Below are positions 25,243 through 34,521 of a DNA stretch of 64,000 bases, one piece after another. This DNA comes from Fervidibacillus halotolerans (GTDB lineage: Bacteria; Bacillota; Bacilli; Bacillales; Caldibacillaceae). Made by a program: the position numbers and the translations under genes. Positions within the stretch are counted from its first letter, which is position 1. Each line of letters starts with the position of its first letter. A model generated the notes under the pieces. That model saw only the letters and a program-made list of their open reading frames with translations. It was not told where the DNA came from and did no database searches. The DNA is taken from the NCBI RefSeq assembly GCF_026547205.1, contig NZ_CP106877.1, positions 186,001-250,000 of the forward strand, given 5' to 3'.

Positions 25243-25983
25243 TTGGACAAAATGATTGAAAAAATAATTCGAGATTATACGTATACGAATGTTTTTCAAC
25301 CGATTTACCGATTGGATACGATTGACATCATTGGTTATGAAAGCCTTTTTCGCAGTGAAATGGCCTCTCCTGAAACGTTATTTCGTCTTGCCCATATGAC
25401 AAATGAAGTTTTTGAACTTGATTTATTATCAATGAAAAATTCGATAGAAATTTTTACCGATTATTGTCCAGCTTCACATACATTAGAGTTGAATTTATTT
25501 TTAAACGTGTTTCCATCCACGTTAACGAATAATCGATTTGTAAAATTTTTGAATCAAATGGAAGAAGCGTATCGAAATGTTCTAGGGGAGATCGTATTTG
25601 AAATCAATGAAGCAGAAAATACGGAGGACATCCATCAGTTGAAAATAATAACGAAACAGTTGAAGGACAAAGGTTATAAAATTGCATTAGATGATTTAGG
25701 TAGTGGATATTCTTCGCTGAAAATGTTATTTGAATTGGAACCGAATTTAGTGAAAATCGATAAGTATTTTGCAAGAGGGTTGCATAAAGATCAGAAAAAA
25801 CAAGATTTGTTAAAACTGTTTGCTAGTTTTGCAAAGGATGATGTCGATATAGTATTGGAAGGAATAGAATATAAAGAGGACTTACAAGCAGCTCAATCTA
25901 TTGGAATAGACCTCGGGCAAGGTTATTTATTAGGGAAACCGTCCCCATTAGGAAATATGTTATCAATTGTCAATCAAAAATAG
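25243..25983 (+). CDS. Stand-alone EAL-domain protein (probable c-di-GMP phosphodiesterase)
   Basis: The 246-residue cytosolic protein is a single EAL domain with no sensor or membrane part. The signature motif is YESLFR (Glu33) instead of EALLR. Other active-site elements are present: Asn in LELNLFLN, Glu in VFEINEAE, the Asp pair in ALDDLGSGYSSL, Lys in LVKIDKYF, and Glu in VLEGIE followed by LGQGYLLGKP. Hydrolysis of c-di-GMP is therefore plausible. The TTG start at 25243 fits AGGAAGGAT just upstream. The two convergent genes that follow also encode c-di-GMP enzymes. Confidence 0.85.
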   Translation: MDKMIEKIIRDYTYTNVFQPIYRLDTIDIIGYESLFRSEMASPETLFRLAHMTNEVFELDLLSMKNSIEIFTDYCPASHTLELNLFLNVFPSTLTNNRFVKFLNQMEEAYRNVLGEIVFEINEAENTEDIHQLKIITKQLKDKGYKIALDDLGSGYSSLKMLFELEPNLVKIDKYFARGLHKDQKKQDLLKLFASFAKDDVDIVLEGIEYKEDLQAAQSIGIDLGQGYLLGKPSPLGNMLSIVNQK

Positions 25984-25995
25984 GGGATAACTGCA

Positions 25996-28539
25996 TTATC
26001 CCCAATCTGATTTCATTGATTTCGAATGTTTTTGAAGATATGTTGTAATTTGGTCGAAGGGAATTGGGCGGCTAAAATAATATCCCTGTCCTAGAACGTT
26101 TTGATATTTATTTAAGAAATTGACGTGCTCAGACAATTCTACGCCTTCTGCGATGATTTTCAATTGTAAGAAATTTGCCATAGCGATGATTGCGTTCGTT
26201 AATTTTGCGATCTCTTTATCTTTACAAAGATCAAAGACATAAGATTTATCGATTTTAATCGTATCGACGGTAATTTGTTTTAAATAGCCGATGGAGGAAA
26301 ATCCTTTCCCAAAATCATCAATAGCGATACGAAACTGTTGTTCTTTTAATTTTTTAATTGTTCGAATTAAATCGGAATCTTCGAACAAGGCGACGGTCTC
26401 AGTAATCTCAAATTGGAAATGCTCAGGTTTTAATCCATATATTTCAGGTAAGGAGATAATTCGTTTAATAAAATCAGAATGTTTCAATTGCTTCAACGAG
26501 AGATTAATACTGATATAAAGATGTTGAAAACCTTTTTCATGTAATTGTTTTAAATCTTGGGCTGCTGTTTCCATTACTTGTGAACCGATGGGGATGATTA
26601 ACCCGTTATTTTCGGCGACTTGAATAAATTCGGAAGGGGGGATAAAACCGGACTTTGGATGTTTCCACCTAGCTAAAGCTTCCAAACCGGAAATTTCTTT
26701 TGTACGTAAATCGACAATCGGTTGGTAATGAACGGAAATTTCTCCATTGGAAATGGCCGCATACAAATGCTGTTCAATCCACGCGTTCCGAATTCTCCGC
26801 TGTTCCAATTCATCGCTATAAAATAAATAGCGGTTTTTCCCTTTTTTCTTCGCTTCGAACAAGGCGATGTCCGATACTTGCAATAATTTCGTTCCATCGA
26901 GGCCATCATAAGGGAACATACTAATTCCAATCGATGCGGAGGTGAAAATTTCCAAACTATCAATGGAAAATGGCCGATTGATGACTTCAATAATTTTTTT
27001 TGCAACGGTTTCCACCTTTTCTTTATTTCCCTTAATGAATAGAGCAAATTCATCTCCACTATGATGGGATACAAAAAGATCGGTATGAATCGAATTGAGG
27101 CGTTTTCCAATTTCCCTCAAAAGTCGATCTCCTACGACATGACCAAATGAATCATTAATATTTTTAAAATTATCCAAATCGAGATAAAGAACGGCAAATT
27201 GTTCAGTGACATTCGCCTTGTTAACCTCTTCATCTAGTTTTTCCAAAAAATAGCGACGGTTGGGTAAACCTGTCAACATATCGTAGTATGCTTGCTGTTT
27301 GATTTTTTTAACATATTGTTTTTGCTTTTCAATATTTTGGAAGGCAACGACGGAACCAATGATTTCGTTATTTTCAATAAGCGGTGTAGCGGTATAGGAT
27401 ACAGGCATTTTGTAACCATCTTTTCGAATAAAAATATCATCATCGGTTCGAACGGTCGTTTTCACCTTCAGGCATCGGTGAATTGGACATTCTTCTGGGT
27501 CCATGATATGCTCATTGTTTTCCCCATGAACGTGGATCAGGTCGTGAATTTCTTTACCGATTAGTTCGTGCTTTTTGTATCCGAGCAATCGTTCCCCTTC
27601 AGGATTAATAAATACTAATTTCCGATTTTTATCCAAGACAAAAATGCCTTCACCGAGGGAATCGGTAATGGCTTGAATCTGATTTTCCCTTTTTCTTAAA
27701 GCAGATCGCGTTTCGAATAATGCGTGGAACGGTGTTTTAATATTGGCTACATAAATCCCCCGCATAAAATAGACGTATCCGATAATTTTATATAAATGAC
27801 CGAGCATATTAATCGAATCATACACACTCGTGTAAGACGAAAAAATAAGTTCGCTATTTAATAAGAAAACAAGAGCTAAAATGATATCTAATGTTGAGGA
27901 CGTTCGTTCCCTTTTATAATGGAAATGCAATCGGAAAATCGATAGGGCAATAATGAAGACGATTAATATTTCGAGTCCTTTTTTTAGGGTAGTCGTACCT
28001 TCTCCATCTACAACTAAAGTGGGCAAATGTTCGTGGAAAATCATAAGAATCCCACTGACAAGGGTAACGTATAAAAGGGAAAAAATAAATGGTTTTTTTC
28101 TTTGGTTGGCCGTTTCCTTATTTTGTCCTGCAACAAAAACGAGCAAGAAAATCGATTGGGTTAGGCGGGCAGTAATCCAAAACCATGTGGCTAAATTAGC
28201 GGAACTATCTACTAAAACAAGACCCGGCATTCCTTTATACGTCATCATATGGAAAAGGTCTAAAATGGCGATGGAAAAAAAGGCGATAAAAATATTAATG
28301 TCGTTTTTTAAACGGCTATATGGAAAGAAAATCCAACTTTGCATAGCGATCGTGAAAGAGATTACGATACTCGCCAACTCTAGTAGAATATGAAAAACTA
28401 AAAAATGATTTTCATCATAAACGAAAAGATGTTGTTGAAAAAAAATAAACAAAAAAGTGGTCGTTAAAAATACGAGTATCGTCATACCAGCCGTTTTTTG
28501 TTCCGATTTATTCATGTGTAAAGAAAGTCGGTTTTTCAT
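25996..28539 (-). CDS. MASE3-PAS-GGDEF-EAL membrane protein (dual c-di-GMP enzyme)
   Basis: The 847-residue protein has an N-terminal membrane sensor of about seven or eight helices (20-260, MASE3-like), a PAS domain (about 275-400, IFVLDKNRKLVFINPEGERLLGY read in parts), a GGDEF domain and a C-terminal EAL domain. The cyclase motif is SGDEF, a tolerated variant, and no RxxD inhibitory site precedes it. The EAL domain keeps GLEALARW, AIDDFGKGFSS and IAEGVEL and should be active. Net activity may be phosphodiesterase, which is inference. ATG 28539 is preferred because AGGAAAA lies upstream. It ends 12 bp from the convergent EAL gene. Confidence 0.85.
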   Translation of the reverse strand: MKNRLSLHMNKSEQKTAGMTILVFLTTTFLFIFFQQHLFVYDENHFLVFHILLELASIVISFTIAMQSWIFFPYSRLKNDINIFIAFFSIAILDLFHMMTYKGMPGLVLVDSSANLATWFWITARLTQSIFLLVFVAGQNKETANQRKKPFIFSLLYVTLVSGILMIFHEHLPTLVVDGEGTTTLKKGLEILIVFIIALSIFRLHFHYKRERTSSTLDIILALVFLLNSELIFSSYTSVYDSINMLGHLYKIIGYVYFMRGIYVANIKTPFHALFETRSALRKRENQIQAITDSLGEGIFVLDKNRKLVFINPEGERLLGYKKHELIGKEIHDLIHVHGENNEHIMDPEECPIHRCLKVKTTVRTDDDIFIRKDGYKMPVSYTATPLIENNEIIGSVVAFQNIEKQKQYVKKIKQQAYYDMLTGLPNRRYFLEKLDEEVNKANVTEQFAVLYLDLDNFKNINDSFGHVVGDRLLREIGKRLNSIHTDLFVSHHSGDEFALFIKGNKEKVETVAKKIIEVINRPFSIDSLEIFTSASIGISMFPYDGLDGTKLLQVSDIALFEAKKKGKNRYLFYSDELEQRRIRNAWIEQHLYAAISNGEISVHYQPIVDLRTKEISGLEALARWKHPKSGFIPPSEFIQVAENNGLIIPIGSQVMETAAQDLKQLHEKGFQHLYISINLSLKQLKHSDFIKRIISLPEIYGLKPEHFQFEITETVALFEDSDLIRTIKKLKEQQFRIAIDDFGKGFSSIGYLKQITVDTIKIDKSYVFDLCKDKEIAKLTNAIIAMANFLQLKIIAEGVELSEHVNFLNKYQNVLGQGYYFSRPIPFDQITTYLQKHSKSMKSDWG

Positions 28540-28711
28540 TACTTTTTTCCTGCCCTTCAAACAAAATAGCCGAAAAAAGAAACATTTTCCTTCTCCCCTA
28601 CTTTTAAGATACAATATTTTTCAAAAAATGTCGAAAAAAATTAAACCGTGTAGAGTTTTGAAAAGCCCCTACGATCTTACAAAAAGTTATTTCTTTTCCC
28701 TTATTGGTTTT

Positions 28712-30268
28712 TCATTTTGAACGATAGACCACTTTGTTCCGAATATTTTTTGCTTCATAGAGGGCTTCATCTACACGCTTGTACAATTTGTCAAAGGAAT
28801 CGCCCATTTTCCATGATGTAACACCGATACTAATTGTAATTTTTATTTGAATTTCACCAAACTGAAATATAGATTGTTCAATTAATTGGCGCGTCCGTTC
28901 AGCTATTTTAAGGGCAGCATTCATTTCTGTGCTTGGCAAAAGAATAATGAATTCTTCTCCACCAAGTCGACCGACTACATCGGATTTTCGAACGGTCTGT
29001 TGTAATAAACTTGCGATTTCAAATAATATTTTATCGCCAAAATCATGACCAAATTGATCGTTCACACTTTTAAATCGATCCACATCGATTAAAAGGACAG
29101 AAAAGGGTATGGCATGGCAATTCGCATCTTTAATAAAGGCATGCATTAATTGTTCCATAAATCTTCTGTTATACGTGCCGGTCAGATAATCGGTTTTTGC
29201 TTCCATTTCTCGCAATCGATTCAATGACTCTAATTTCTTAACTGTTTTTTTCAATTCCTCATTTTTTTCTTCCAATTGCCTGGCAGTTTGGTCAAGTAGC
29301 CGGTTTAATTCTTTATTTTGCTTTAACATTAAAAACTGCCTAAACAAAATGAGCAAAATACCAACTAAAAACATAAAAAGTAATACATTCGTCGAAAGGA
29401 TATGGGGAATGAAAAGCAAGGATAAAATAATGATACTTAATGTATGTAATATATTTTGATTCATATATTTTTTTATCCAAGAAAATGAACGATGATCATG
29501 GACCTCTTTCGAAAATAAAGCTGACAATCCGAACAATAAGAAGGTTAATGCCGAAAGCGGTTCAATGATGCTTTCGAAAGCATACGAGTCCGATGCAGTG
29601 AAAAATAAAAATATGGAATCTGTTACAACATACAACAGGGTAGCAATCGTTAAGCTGTTCAACGTCGAGGAAGATAAAGTTTTACTATCCAACAAAAAAC
29701 GGGTATGAAACAAACCGAATAATACGAGTAATTCTAATAATGGATAAGAAATCGAGACAATGATTTCTAATCTAGGGGCTGGATTTTTTAAGTAAATCGG
29801 TTCGATGAAAAAATACCAGCAAATAATTGAAATAACGATGATCGTAATAAAAATATCGATAAGAACAACCATCATTCCCGGTTTATTTTCATGTCTACTA
29901 ACAAAATAGATTAATCCACAAAGGAAAAGGAATGGATGTAGTAGGAAAAAAATGTCAATATAACTTGGATAGGGCGGAATCTCGAAGATGTAATAATGAC
30001 CAAGCCATAAACTTTGTCCGATAAGATAAAATATAGTGCCGAAAAAGAGGAGCCCCCAAAATATCTTTTCCTTTTGATTTTCTCGACGCCATTCTTGATA
30101 GATGAGGATCGATGCAATGAGCGGGGCTAAGATCGACCCTATTCCTAATCCAATTTGTTTGAACATACCATGAGGAAACCAAAACAGAAAGGAAAAATGT
30201 ATAATCGTATAAATGAATATAAAAGAAATGAAAACATGCGGATTTACATTAATTTTTTTTGCATTCAT
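28712..30268 (-). CDS. Membrane diguanylate cyclase (GGDEF)
   Basis: The 518-residue protein has nine or so membrane helices up to about residue 325, a short coiled-coil (LLDQTARQLEEKNEELKK) and a C-terminal GGDEF domain (355-518). The active-site motif is LGGEEF and an RxxD inhibitory site (RKSD) lies five residues upstream, so cyclase activity with product inhibition is expected. Substrate-binding residues DVDRFKSVNDQFGH are intact. ATG 30268 follows GAGG by 6 nt; an in-frame ATG five codons upstream overlaps that site. It reads in the same direction as the GGDEF-EAL gene, 172 bp apart. Confidence 0.87.
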   Translation of the reverse strand: MNAKKINVNPHVFISFIFIYTIIHFSFLFWFPHGMFKQIGLGIGSILAPLIASILIYQEWRRENQKEKIFWGLLFFGTIFYLIGQSLWLGHYYIFEIPPYPSYIDIFFLLHPFLFLCGLIYFVSRHENKPGMMVVLIDIFITIIVISIICWYFFIEPIYLKNPAPRLEIIVSISYPLLELLVLFGLFHTRFLLDSKTLSSSTLNSLTIATLLYVVTDSIFLFFTASDSYAFESIIEPLSALTFLLFGLSALFSKEVHDHRSFSWIKKYMNQNILHTLSIIILSLLFIPHILSTNVLLFMFLVGILLILFRQFLMLKQNKELNRLLDQTARQLEEKNEELKKTVKKLESLNRLREMEAKTDYLTGTYNRRFMEQLMHAFIKDANCHAIPFSVLLIDVDRFKSVNDQFGHDFGDKILFEIASLLQQTVRKSDVVGRLGGEEFIILLPSTEMNAALKIAERTRQLIEQSIFQFGEIQIKITISIGVTSWKMGDSFDKLYKRVDEALYEAKNIRNKVVYRSK

Positions 30269-30365
30269 AAATCCTCGCCCCATTATTTAACTAATACGGT
30301 CGATAATTCATTAAGATGGTTAAAAAAGTTTAACGGTAAATTAATTTTCTAAAACATGTAAATTA

Positions 30366-30397
30366 ATAGGTATAAATACATAGGACTTTATACCTAT
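30366..30397. promoter_or_regulatory. Perfect 11-bp inverted repeat upstream of the GGDEF gene
   Basis: ATAGGTATAAA (30366-30376) and TTTATACCTAT (30387-30397) are exact reverse complements separated by 10 bp, about 100 bp upstream of the cyclase start. It could be an operator or a leader hairpin. Confidence 0.45.
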
Positions 30398-30681
30398 AAT
30401 TGTATCAAATATGGAAAAAAAGTCTATCGGAAACAAGAATTATGCTATTTATGCTGACTGAATATTACGTTCATTTTTCCCACATAAAATAAAATGAGGA
30501 ATGCGGACTTTGAAAACTATAAGGGTAATCAGTGTTACTGACCACGAGTAATTGAGAAACATACTGTTATGATTTGGAAGTTCAAACAAATGCAATTTAG
30601 GTAAGAGATGTGAAAAATTTATCGATACGTCAAATATGCTGCCCAAGTTGAAAGACAAAAGAACATTTTTCAAAATCTAGC

Positions 30682-30710
30682 TTGACAGAAGTGGTTCGAT
30701 TCAGTAAGAT
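30682..30710 (+). promoter_or_regulatory. Sigma-A promoter of the czrA-cadA operon
   Basis: TTGACA (30682-30687), 17 bp, TAAGAT (30705-30710). The ArsR-type operator lies directly downstream. Confidence 0.75.
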
Positions 30711-30722
30711 TAAATAAACAAT

Positions 30723-30742
30723 ATATGAACATATATTAATAT
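30723..30742. promoter_or_regulatory. ArsR/SmtB-type operator
   Basis: The imperfect palindrome ATATGAACAT followed by ATATTAATAT resembles operators of metal-sensing ArsR/SmtB repressors (ATATGAACA half-sites). It overlaps the expected transcription start, so binding would block initiation until metal is sensed. Confidence 0.65.
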
Positions 30743-30776
30743 AATAATATTTATTTTTAATAAAGGGGAGTATACA

Positions 30777-31109
30777 ATGAACGAAAAAGAGGGATTGAAT
30801 ACGATAGAAGATCGGGGAGAATTTTTGGATGAAGAGACGTTATTCATTGTTTCACAAACATTTAAAGCATTATCAGAACCAACACGAATCAAAATATTGT
30901 ACCTTTTGTCAAAAGGAGAGTATTCGGTGAATGAAATCGCAGAAAAATTATCCCTTCAGCAAACGACCGTATCCCACCAATTACGTTTTTTGAAAAACTT
31001 GAGGTTGGTGAAATTTCGTAGGGAAAAAACGACTCTTTTTTATTCTTGTGATGATGAGCATGTGATGGATCTTTTAAAACAGACGATTGATCATGCTCGA
31101 CATCATTAA
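30777..31109 (+). CDS. czrA: ArsR/SmtB-family zinc-type metal repressor (CzrA-like)
   Basis: The 110-residue winged-helix repressor has the ArsR core [15 protein letters not shown] and recognition helix [15 protein letters not shown]. The alpha-5 zinc site is complete: Asp93 and His95 (CDDEH) with His106 and His109 (IDHARHH), the CzrA/SmtB pattern. The alpha-3 CVC cadmium/lead site of CadC is missing. I therefore expect zinc/cobalt sensing. It sits behind its own promoter and operator and 15 bp before the metal ATPase gene, a self-regulated two-gene operon. Confidence 0.87.
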   Translation: MNEKEGLNTIEDRGEFLDEETLFIVSQTFKALSEPTRIKILYLLSKGEYSVNEIAEKLSLQQTTVSHQLRFLKNLRLVKFRREKTTLFYSCDDEHVMDLLKQTIDHARHH

Positions 31110-31124
31110 ATTGGAGGATTGGAA

Positions 31125-33251
31125 ATGAAAGAATATAAAGTAAAAGGTTTATCCTGTGCAAATTGTGCCCGGGAGATGGAAGAAGCGATTCAAAAATTGG
31201 AAAAGGGAGAAAATGCAAAACTGCTTTTCAATTCCAGTAAACTATTAGTCGATCCGTCCATTAATATGGAAAAGGTAGAGAAAATATTGGCGACAGATGG
31301 TGCCTCAATCGAATATGAGAAAACGAATGGATTCAATAATCGGTTGATGCATAAAGAAAAAAAGGGGTTATCCCTATTCCTCGATGAAGGTGCTTTATTG
31401 AAGCTGTATATTGGCATTGCTACTGTCCTTTTTTTAATCGCGATCGTATTTGAGGGGAAATGGGATGACAGATGGATCGTTTCCATTTACCTTGTATCTA
31501 CTGCCCTTAGCGGATATAAAACCTTTATGAAGGGTTTAAATAATTTACGATCTTTGAAATTCAATATCGATACATTAATGACGATTGCTTTAATCGGGGC
31601 CTTCGGAATCGGTGAATGGAAGGAAGGAACGCTTGTTGCCATATTGTTCGGTGTCAATGAATATTTGGAAGGGCTCGGTATGGAAAAGGCGAGACGATCG
31701 ATGGAAGAGTTGTTAAAAATTGCCCCAAAACAGGCGACGGTAATAGAAAATGAAAAGACGTTCGTCATCCCTGTCCAATCGTTAAAAAAGGGCCAAATTG
31801 TACTCGTCCGCTCAGGAGAACAAATCCCTTCCGATGGGATCATTATCGAAGGTACGAGTTCTGTGAATGAAGCTGCAATTACAGGTGAATCTTTACCAGT
31901 GGAAAAAGAAATGGGTGATTCGGTCTATGGGGGTAGCATAAATAATGAAGGTCTATTAAAAATCGAGATTACGAAGGCTTATGAAGATTCGTCTTTAGCG
32001 AAAATATTGCATCTCGTGGAAGAAGCCCAAGAAACGAAAACGCCGATGGAATTATTTATTAATCGGTTTGCAAAATACTATACCCCATTGATCATGGTCA
32101 TTTCTCTTCTCGTTATGACCGTTCCACCCCTTCTTTTTGGTGGTGATTGGAAAGCATGGTTTTACCAAGGTTTGGCGGTATTAATTATCGGTTGCCCGTG
32201 TTCGTTAATCCTCGCATCACCGATTGCGATCATCTCTGGCATTACGCGAAACGCACGGCACGGGATTCTCGTCAAAGGTGGAGTTTTTCTCGAACAATTA
32301 GGAAAAATCGACACGATTGCCTTCGATAAAACCGGTACACTGACGAAAGGGAAACCGTACGTGGAAAAAATTGTATCCTATGATGACGATTTTCTATTCG
32401 TTGCTGGTTCTTTAGAAAAATCTTCATCCCATCCGATTGCAAAGGCGATTGTGGAAAAGGTAGAACAATTAGGGGTTCGATTCCCATCACCCGATGAGTT
32501 GACCACCCTTTCTGGACAGGGAATTAAAGGGATCGTAAATGGAAAGGAATATTGGGCTGGAAATGAAAAGAACCTTTCTCATATAACGATTCCGGAAAAG
32601 GTACAAAGGGATATCAATGCATTGAAAGAAACAGGCTATACGATTGTGATCGTTGCGGATCGTTCAAAAATATTAGGTGTTTTTGGAATCGCTGATCAAA
32701 TTCGTGAGGAAAGCAAAGAAGTTATTGCAAAACTTCATCGTACGGGCTTGAAACACACGATCATGCTGACAGGGGACCACGAGAAAACGGCGGAAAAGGT
32801 CGCAAAACAACTCGGTGTGACGGATTTTTACGGAAATTTGATGCCGGATGAAAAGTTGCAACTTATTCAAAAATTGAAGAAGGAAAATCGTGTTGCAATG
32901 GTAGGTGACGGTATTAACGATGCTCCAGCCCTTGCTGCAGCGGATTTAGGAATCGCTATGGGAAAGGGGACGGACAGTGCTATTGAGACGGCGGACATCG
33001 TTTTAATGCAAGACCATCTTGGCAAACTTCCCGATGCCATTAAGCTATCTAAAAGGGTGAATAAAACAATCGTATTTAATATTACCCTAGCGTTAGGTTT
33101 AAAGCTGATTGCTTTACTACTGGCCATTCCGGGATGGTTAACGTTATGGATTGCAATCTTATCAGATATGGGGGCAACGATTATCGTTACATTAATCAGC
33201 CTGACGATATTAATTGAAAAAAACAAGGGAAAAGGAAATCTGCAATATTAA
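31125..33251 (+). CDS. cadA: Heavy-metal exporting P1B-type ATPase (Zn/Cd/Co)
   Basis: The 708-residue membrane ATPase exports divalent soft metals. One N-terminal metal-binding domain carries GLSCANCAREME. The transmembrane metal motif is IIGCPCSLILASP (CPC), the phosphorylation site AFDKTGTLT, the P1B His-Pro pair SSSHPIAKAI, and the hinge VGDGINDAPAL. The C-terminal helix has a Lys and Asp arrangement (LALGLKLIALL, AILSDMGATI) typical of the Zn/Cd/Pb subclass rather than copper pumps. ATG 31125 follows GGAGG by 7 nt. The linked CzrA-like repressor favours zinc or cobalt as inducer. Confidence 0.9.
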   Translation: MKEYKVKGLSCANCAREMEEAIQKLEKGENAKLLFNSSKLLVDPSINMEKVEKILATDGASIEYEKTNGFNNRLMHKEKKGLSLFLDEGALLKLYIGIATVLFLIAIVFEGKWDDRWIVSIYLVSTALSGYKTFMKGLNNLRSLKFNIDTLMTIALIGAFGIGEWKEGTLVAILFGVNEYLEGLGMEKARRSMEELLKIAPKQATVIENEKTFVIPVQSLKKGQIVLVRSGEQIPSDGIIIEGTSSVNEAAITGESLPVEKEMGDSVYGGSINNEGLLKIEITKAYEDSSLAKILHLVEEAQETKTPMELFINRFAKYYTPLIMVISLLVMTVPPLLFGGDWKAWFYQGLAVLIIGCPCSLILASPIAIISGITRNARHGILVKGGVFLEQLGKIDTIAFDKTGTLTKGKPYVEKIVSYDDDFLFVAGSLEKSSSHPIAKAIVEKVEQLGVRFPSPDELTTLSGQGIKGIVNGKEYWAGNEKNLSHITIPEKVQRDINALKETGYTIVIVADRSKILGVFGIADQIREESKEVIAKLHRTGLKHTIMLTGDHEKTAEKVAKQLGVTDFYGNLMPDEKLQLIQKLKKENRVAMVGDGINDAPALAAADLGIAMGKGTDSAIETADIVLMQDHLGKLPDAIKLSKRVNKTIVFNITLALGLKLIALLLAIPGWLTLWIAILSDMGATIIVTLISLTILIEKNKGKGNLQY

Positions 33252-33263
33252 AAAACAAAATCG

Positions 33264-33297
33264 GGTTTTCCAATCATAATTGGAAAGCCTTTTTTTA
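33264..33297 (+). terminator. Terminator after cadA
   Basis: TTTCCAAT and ATTGGAAA form the stem with a CATA loop, followed by GCC and T7. Confidence 0.85.
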
Positions 33298-33403
33298 TTC
33301 TTTTGTATTGGTTTTAACAGTTTAACAAATTGGACATTTAATACGAGTGAAAGGGTTTGGAGCATAGCAATGGATTGAAGAGTTTATTTTTTTATCTTTT
33401 CTG

Positions 33404-33432
33404 TTGACATTTTTTCCTATATCTATTAAAGT
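33404..33432 (+). promoter_or_regulatory. Promoter of the mntABCD operon
   Basis: TTGACA (33404-33409) with 17 bp to TAAAGT (33427-33432). The -10 runs into the MntR-type box. Confidence 0.55.
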
Positions 33433-33445
33433 TTCCTTAAGGAAA
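33432..33445. promoter_or_regulatory. MntR-type operator
   Basis: TTTCCTTAAGGAAA is a perfect 14-bp palindrome matching the core of the manganese-responsive MntR box (TTTGCCTTAAGGAAA in B. subtilis). Its position on the -10 element implies repression in high manganese. Confidence 0.75.
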
Positions 33446-33543
33446 AAATTTAATACAAGGGAAAATATTTGTTGGTTTTTTTTTTTCATAAAAAAGTTTC
33501 CCTAATACAACAATTGTGCAGGAAGGCAAGGAGGAGAAAACAT

Positions 33544-34521
33544 ATGAATAAAATGAAATCTTTACTACGATTCACACTGATTGGAGTAGGAATTGTTATG
33601 TTCATTACTGGTTGTAGTTCGAATGAGGATCGTTCGGCAACATCAGATTCTTCAAATTCATCCGGTGAATCGAAAAATCAAATTACGATTGTAACTACAA
33701 TTGCACAAATTGCAGAACCGATTGAACAAATCATTGGAGATATGGGTCAAGTAGAAAGTTTAATGGGTCCAGGAGTCGATCCTCATTTATATGAAGCAAC
33801 CCAAGGGGATATTACAAAACTTCAAAAGGCCAATATTATCTTTTATAACGGTCTTAATTTGGAAGGGAATATGGAGGAAATTTTTGAAAATATAAAAGAT
33901 CAAAAGATGACGCTAGCTTTAGGTGAAACAATCGATGATTCCAAATTGTTAAAAGATGAAGAAGGAGCTCTCGACCCACATATTTGGTTCGATATTGACC
34001 TATGGAAAGAAGCGTTGGAAAGTGCAACGGAAGTAATAAAAGAACATTCTCCAGAAAATGCAGAGACCATAGAACAGAATAAGCAAAATTACTTTGCAAA
34101 AATGGATGAACTGAAAAAAGAAGCTGAGGAAAAGATGTCAAGGATTCCAAAAGAACAAAGGATCCTCGTCACGGCCCATGATGCTTTCGGCTACTTCGGA
34201 CGGATGTGGGATATTGAAGTCGTCGGTTTACAAGGATTAAGTACGGAAGATGAAGTTGGATTATCAGATATTCAATCCACCGTGGAATTACTCATCGAAA
34301 AACAAGTACCTGCTGTTTTCGTAGAAAGTAGTATTAATCAAAATTCCATCAAGGCGGTTATAGAGGGAGCTGCGAAGGAAGGATTGGAAGTTGAACTTGG
34401 AGGAGAACTATTTTCTGATGCGATGGGTGAAGCAGGAACGGAAGAAGGCACATATATTGGAATGTATCGACATAATGTGGAAACGATTTATCAAGCTTTA
34501 AGGCGAGGTGGTGACTCATGA
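33544..34521 (+). CDS. mntA: Manganese ABC transporter, substrate-binding lipoprotein
   Basis: The 325-residue lipoprotein has a signal peptide ending in the lipobox ITGC (about residues 21-24), then a Ser/Asn-rich linker. It is a cluster A-I (ZnuA/TroA/PsaA) binding protein. The four metal ligands can be placed: His in GVDPHLYEA, His in LDPHIWFDI, Glu in AVFVESSIN and Asp in GELFSDAMG. His-His-Glu-Asp is the Mn/Fe set rather than the zinc set. There is no His-rich loop, which also argues against zinc. ATG 33544 follows AAGGAGGAG. Its stop overlaps the mntB start. Confidence 0.88.
   Translation: MNKMKSLLRFTLIGVGIVMFITGCSSNEDRSATSDSSNSSGESKNQITIVTTIAQIAEPIEQIIGDMGQVESLMGPGVDPHLYEATQGDITKLQKANIIFYNGLNLEGNMEEIFENIKDQKMTLALGETIDDSKLLKDEEGALDPHIWFDIDLWKEALESATEVIKEHSPENAETIEQNKQNYFAKMDELKKEAEEKMSRIPKEQRILVTAHDAFGYFGRMWDIEVVGLQGLSTEDEVGLSDIQSTVELLIEKQVPAVFVESSINQNSIKAVIEGAAKEGLEVELGGELFSDAMGEAGTEEGTYIGMYRHNVETIYQALRRGGDS

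Larger units (their letters stand above)
30269..30776. other. Divergent intergenic region, GGDEF gene / czrA
   Basis: This 500-bp AT-rich region holds an 11-bp inverted repeat at 30366-30397 on the GGDEF side and the czrA promoter and operator at 30682-30742. Between 30400 and 30680 I recognise no gene. Confidence 0.4.
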
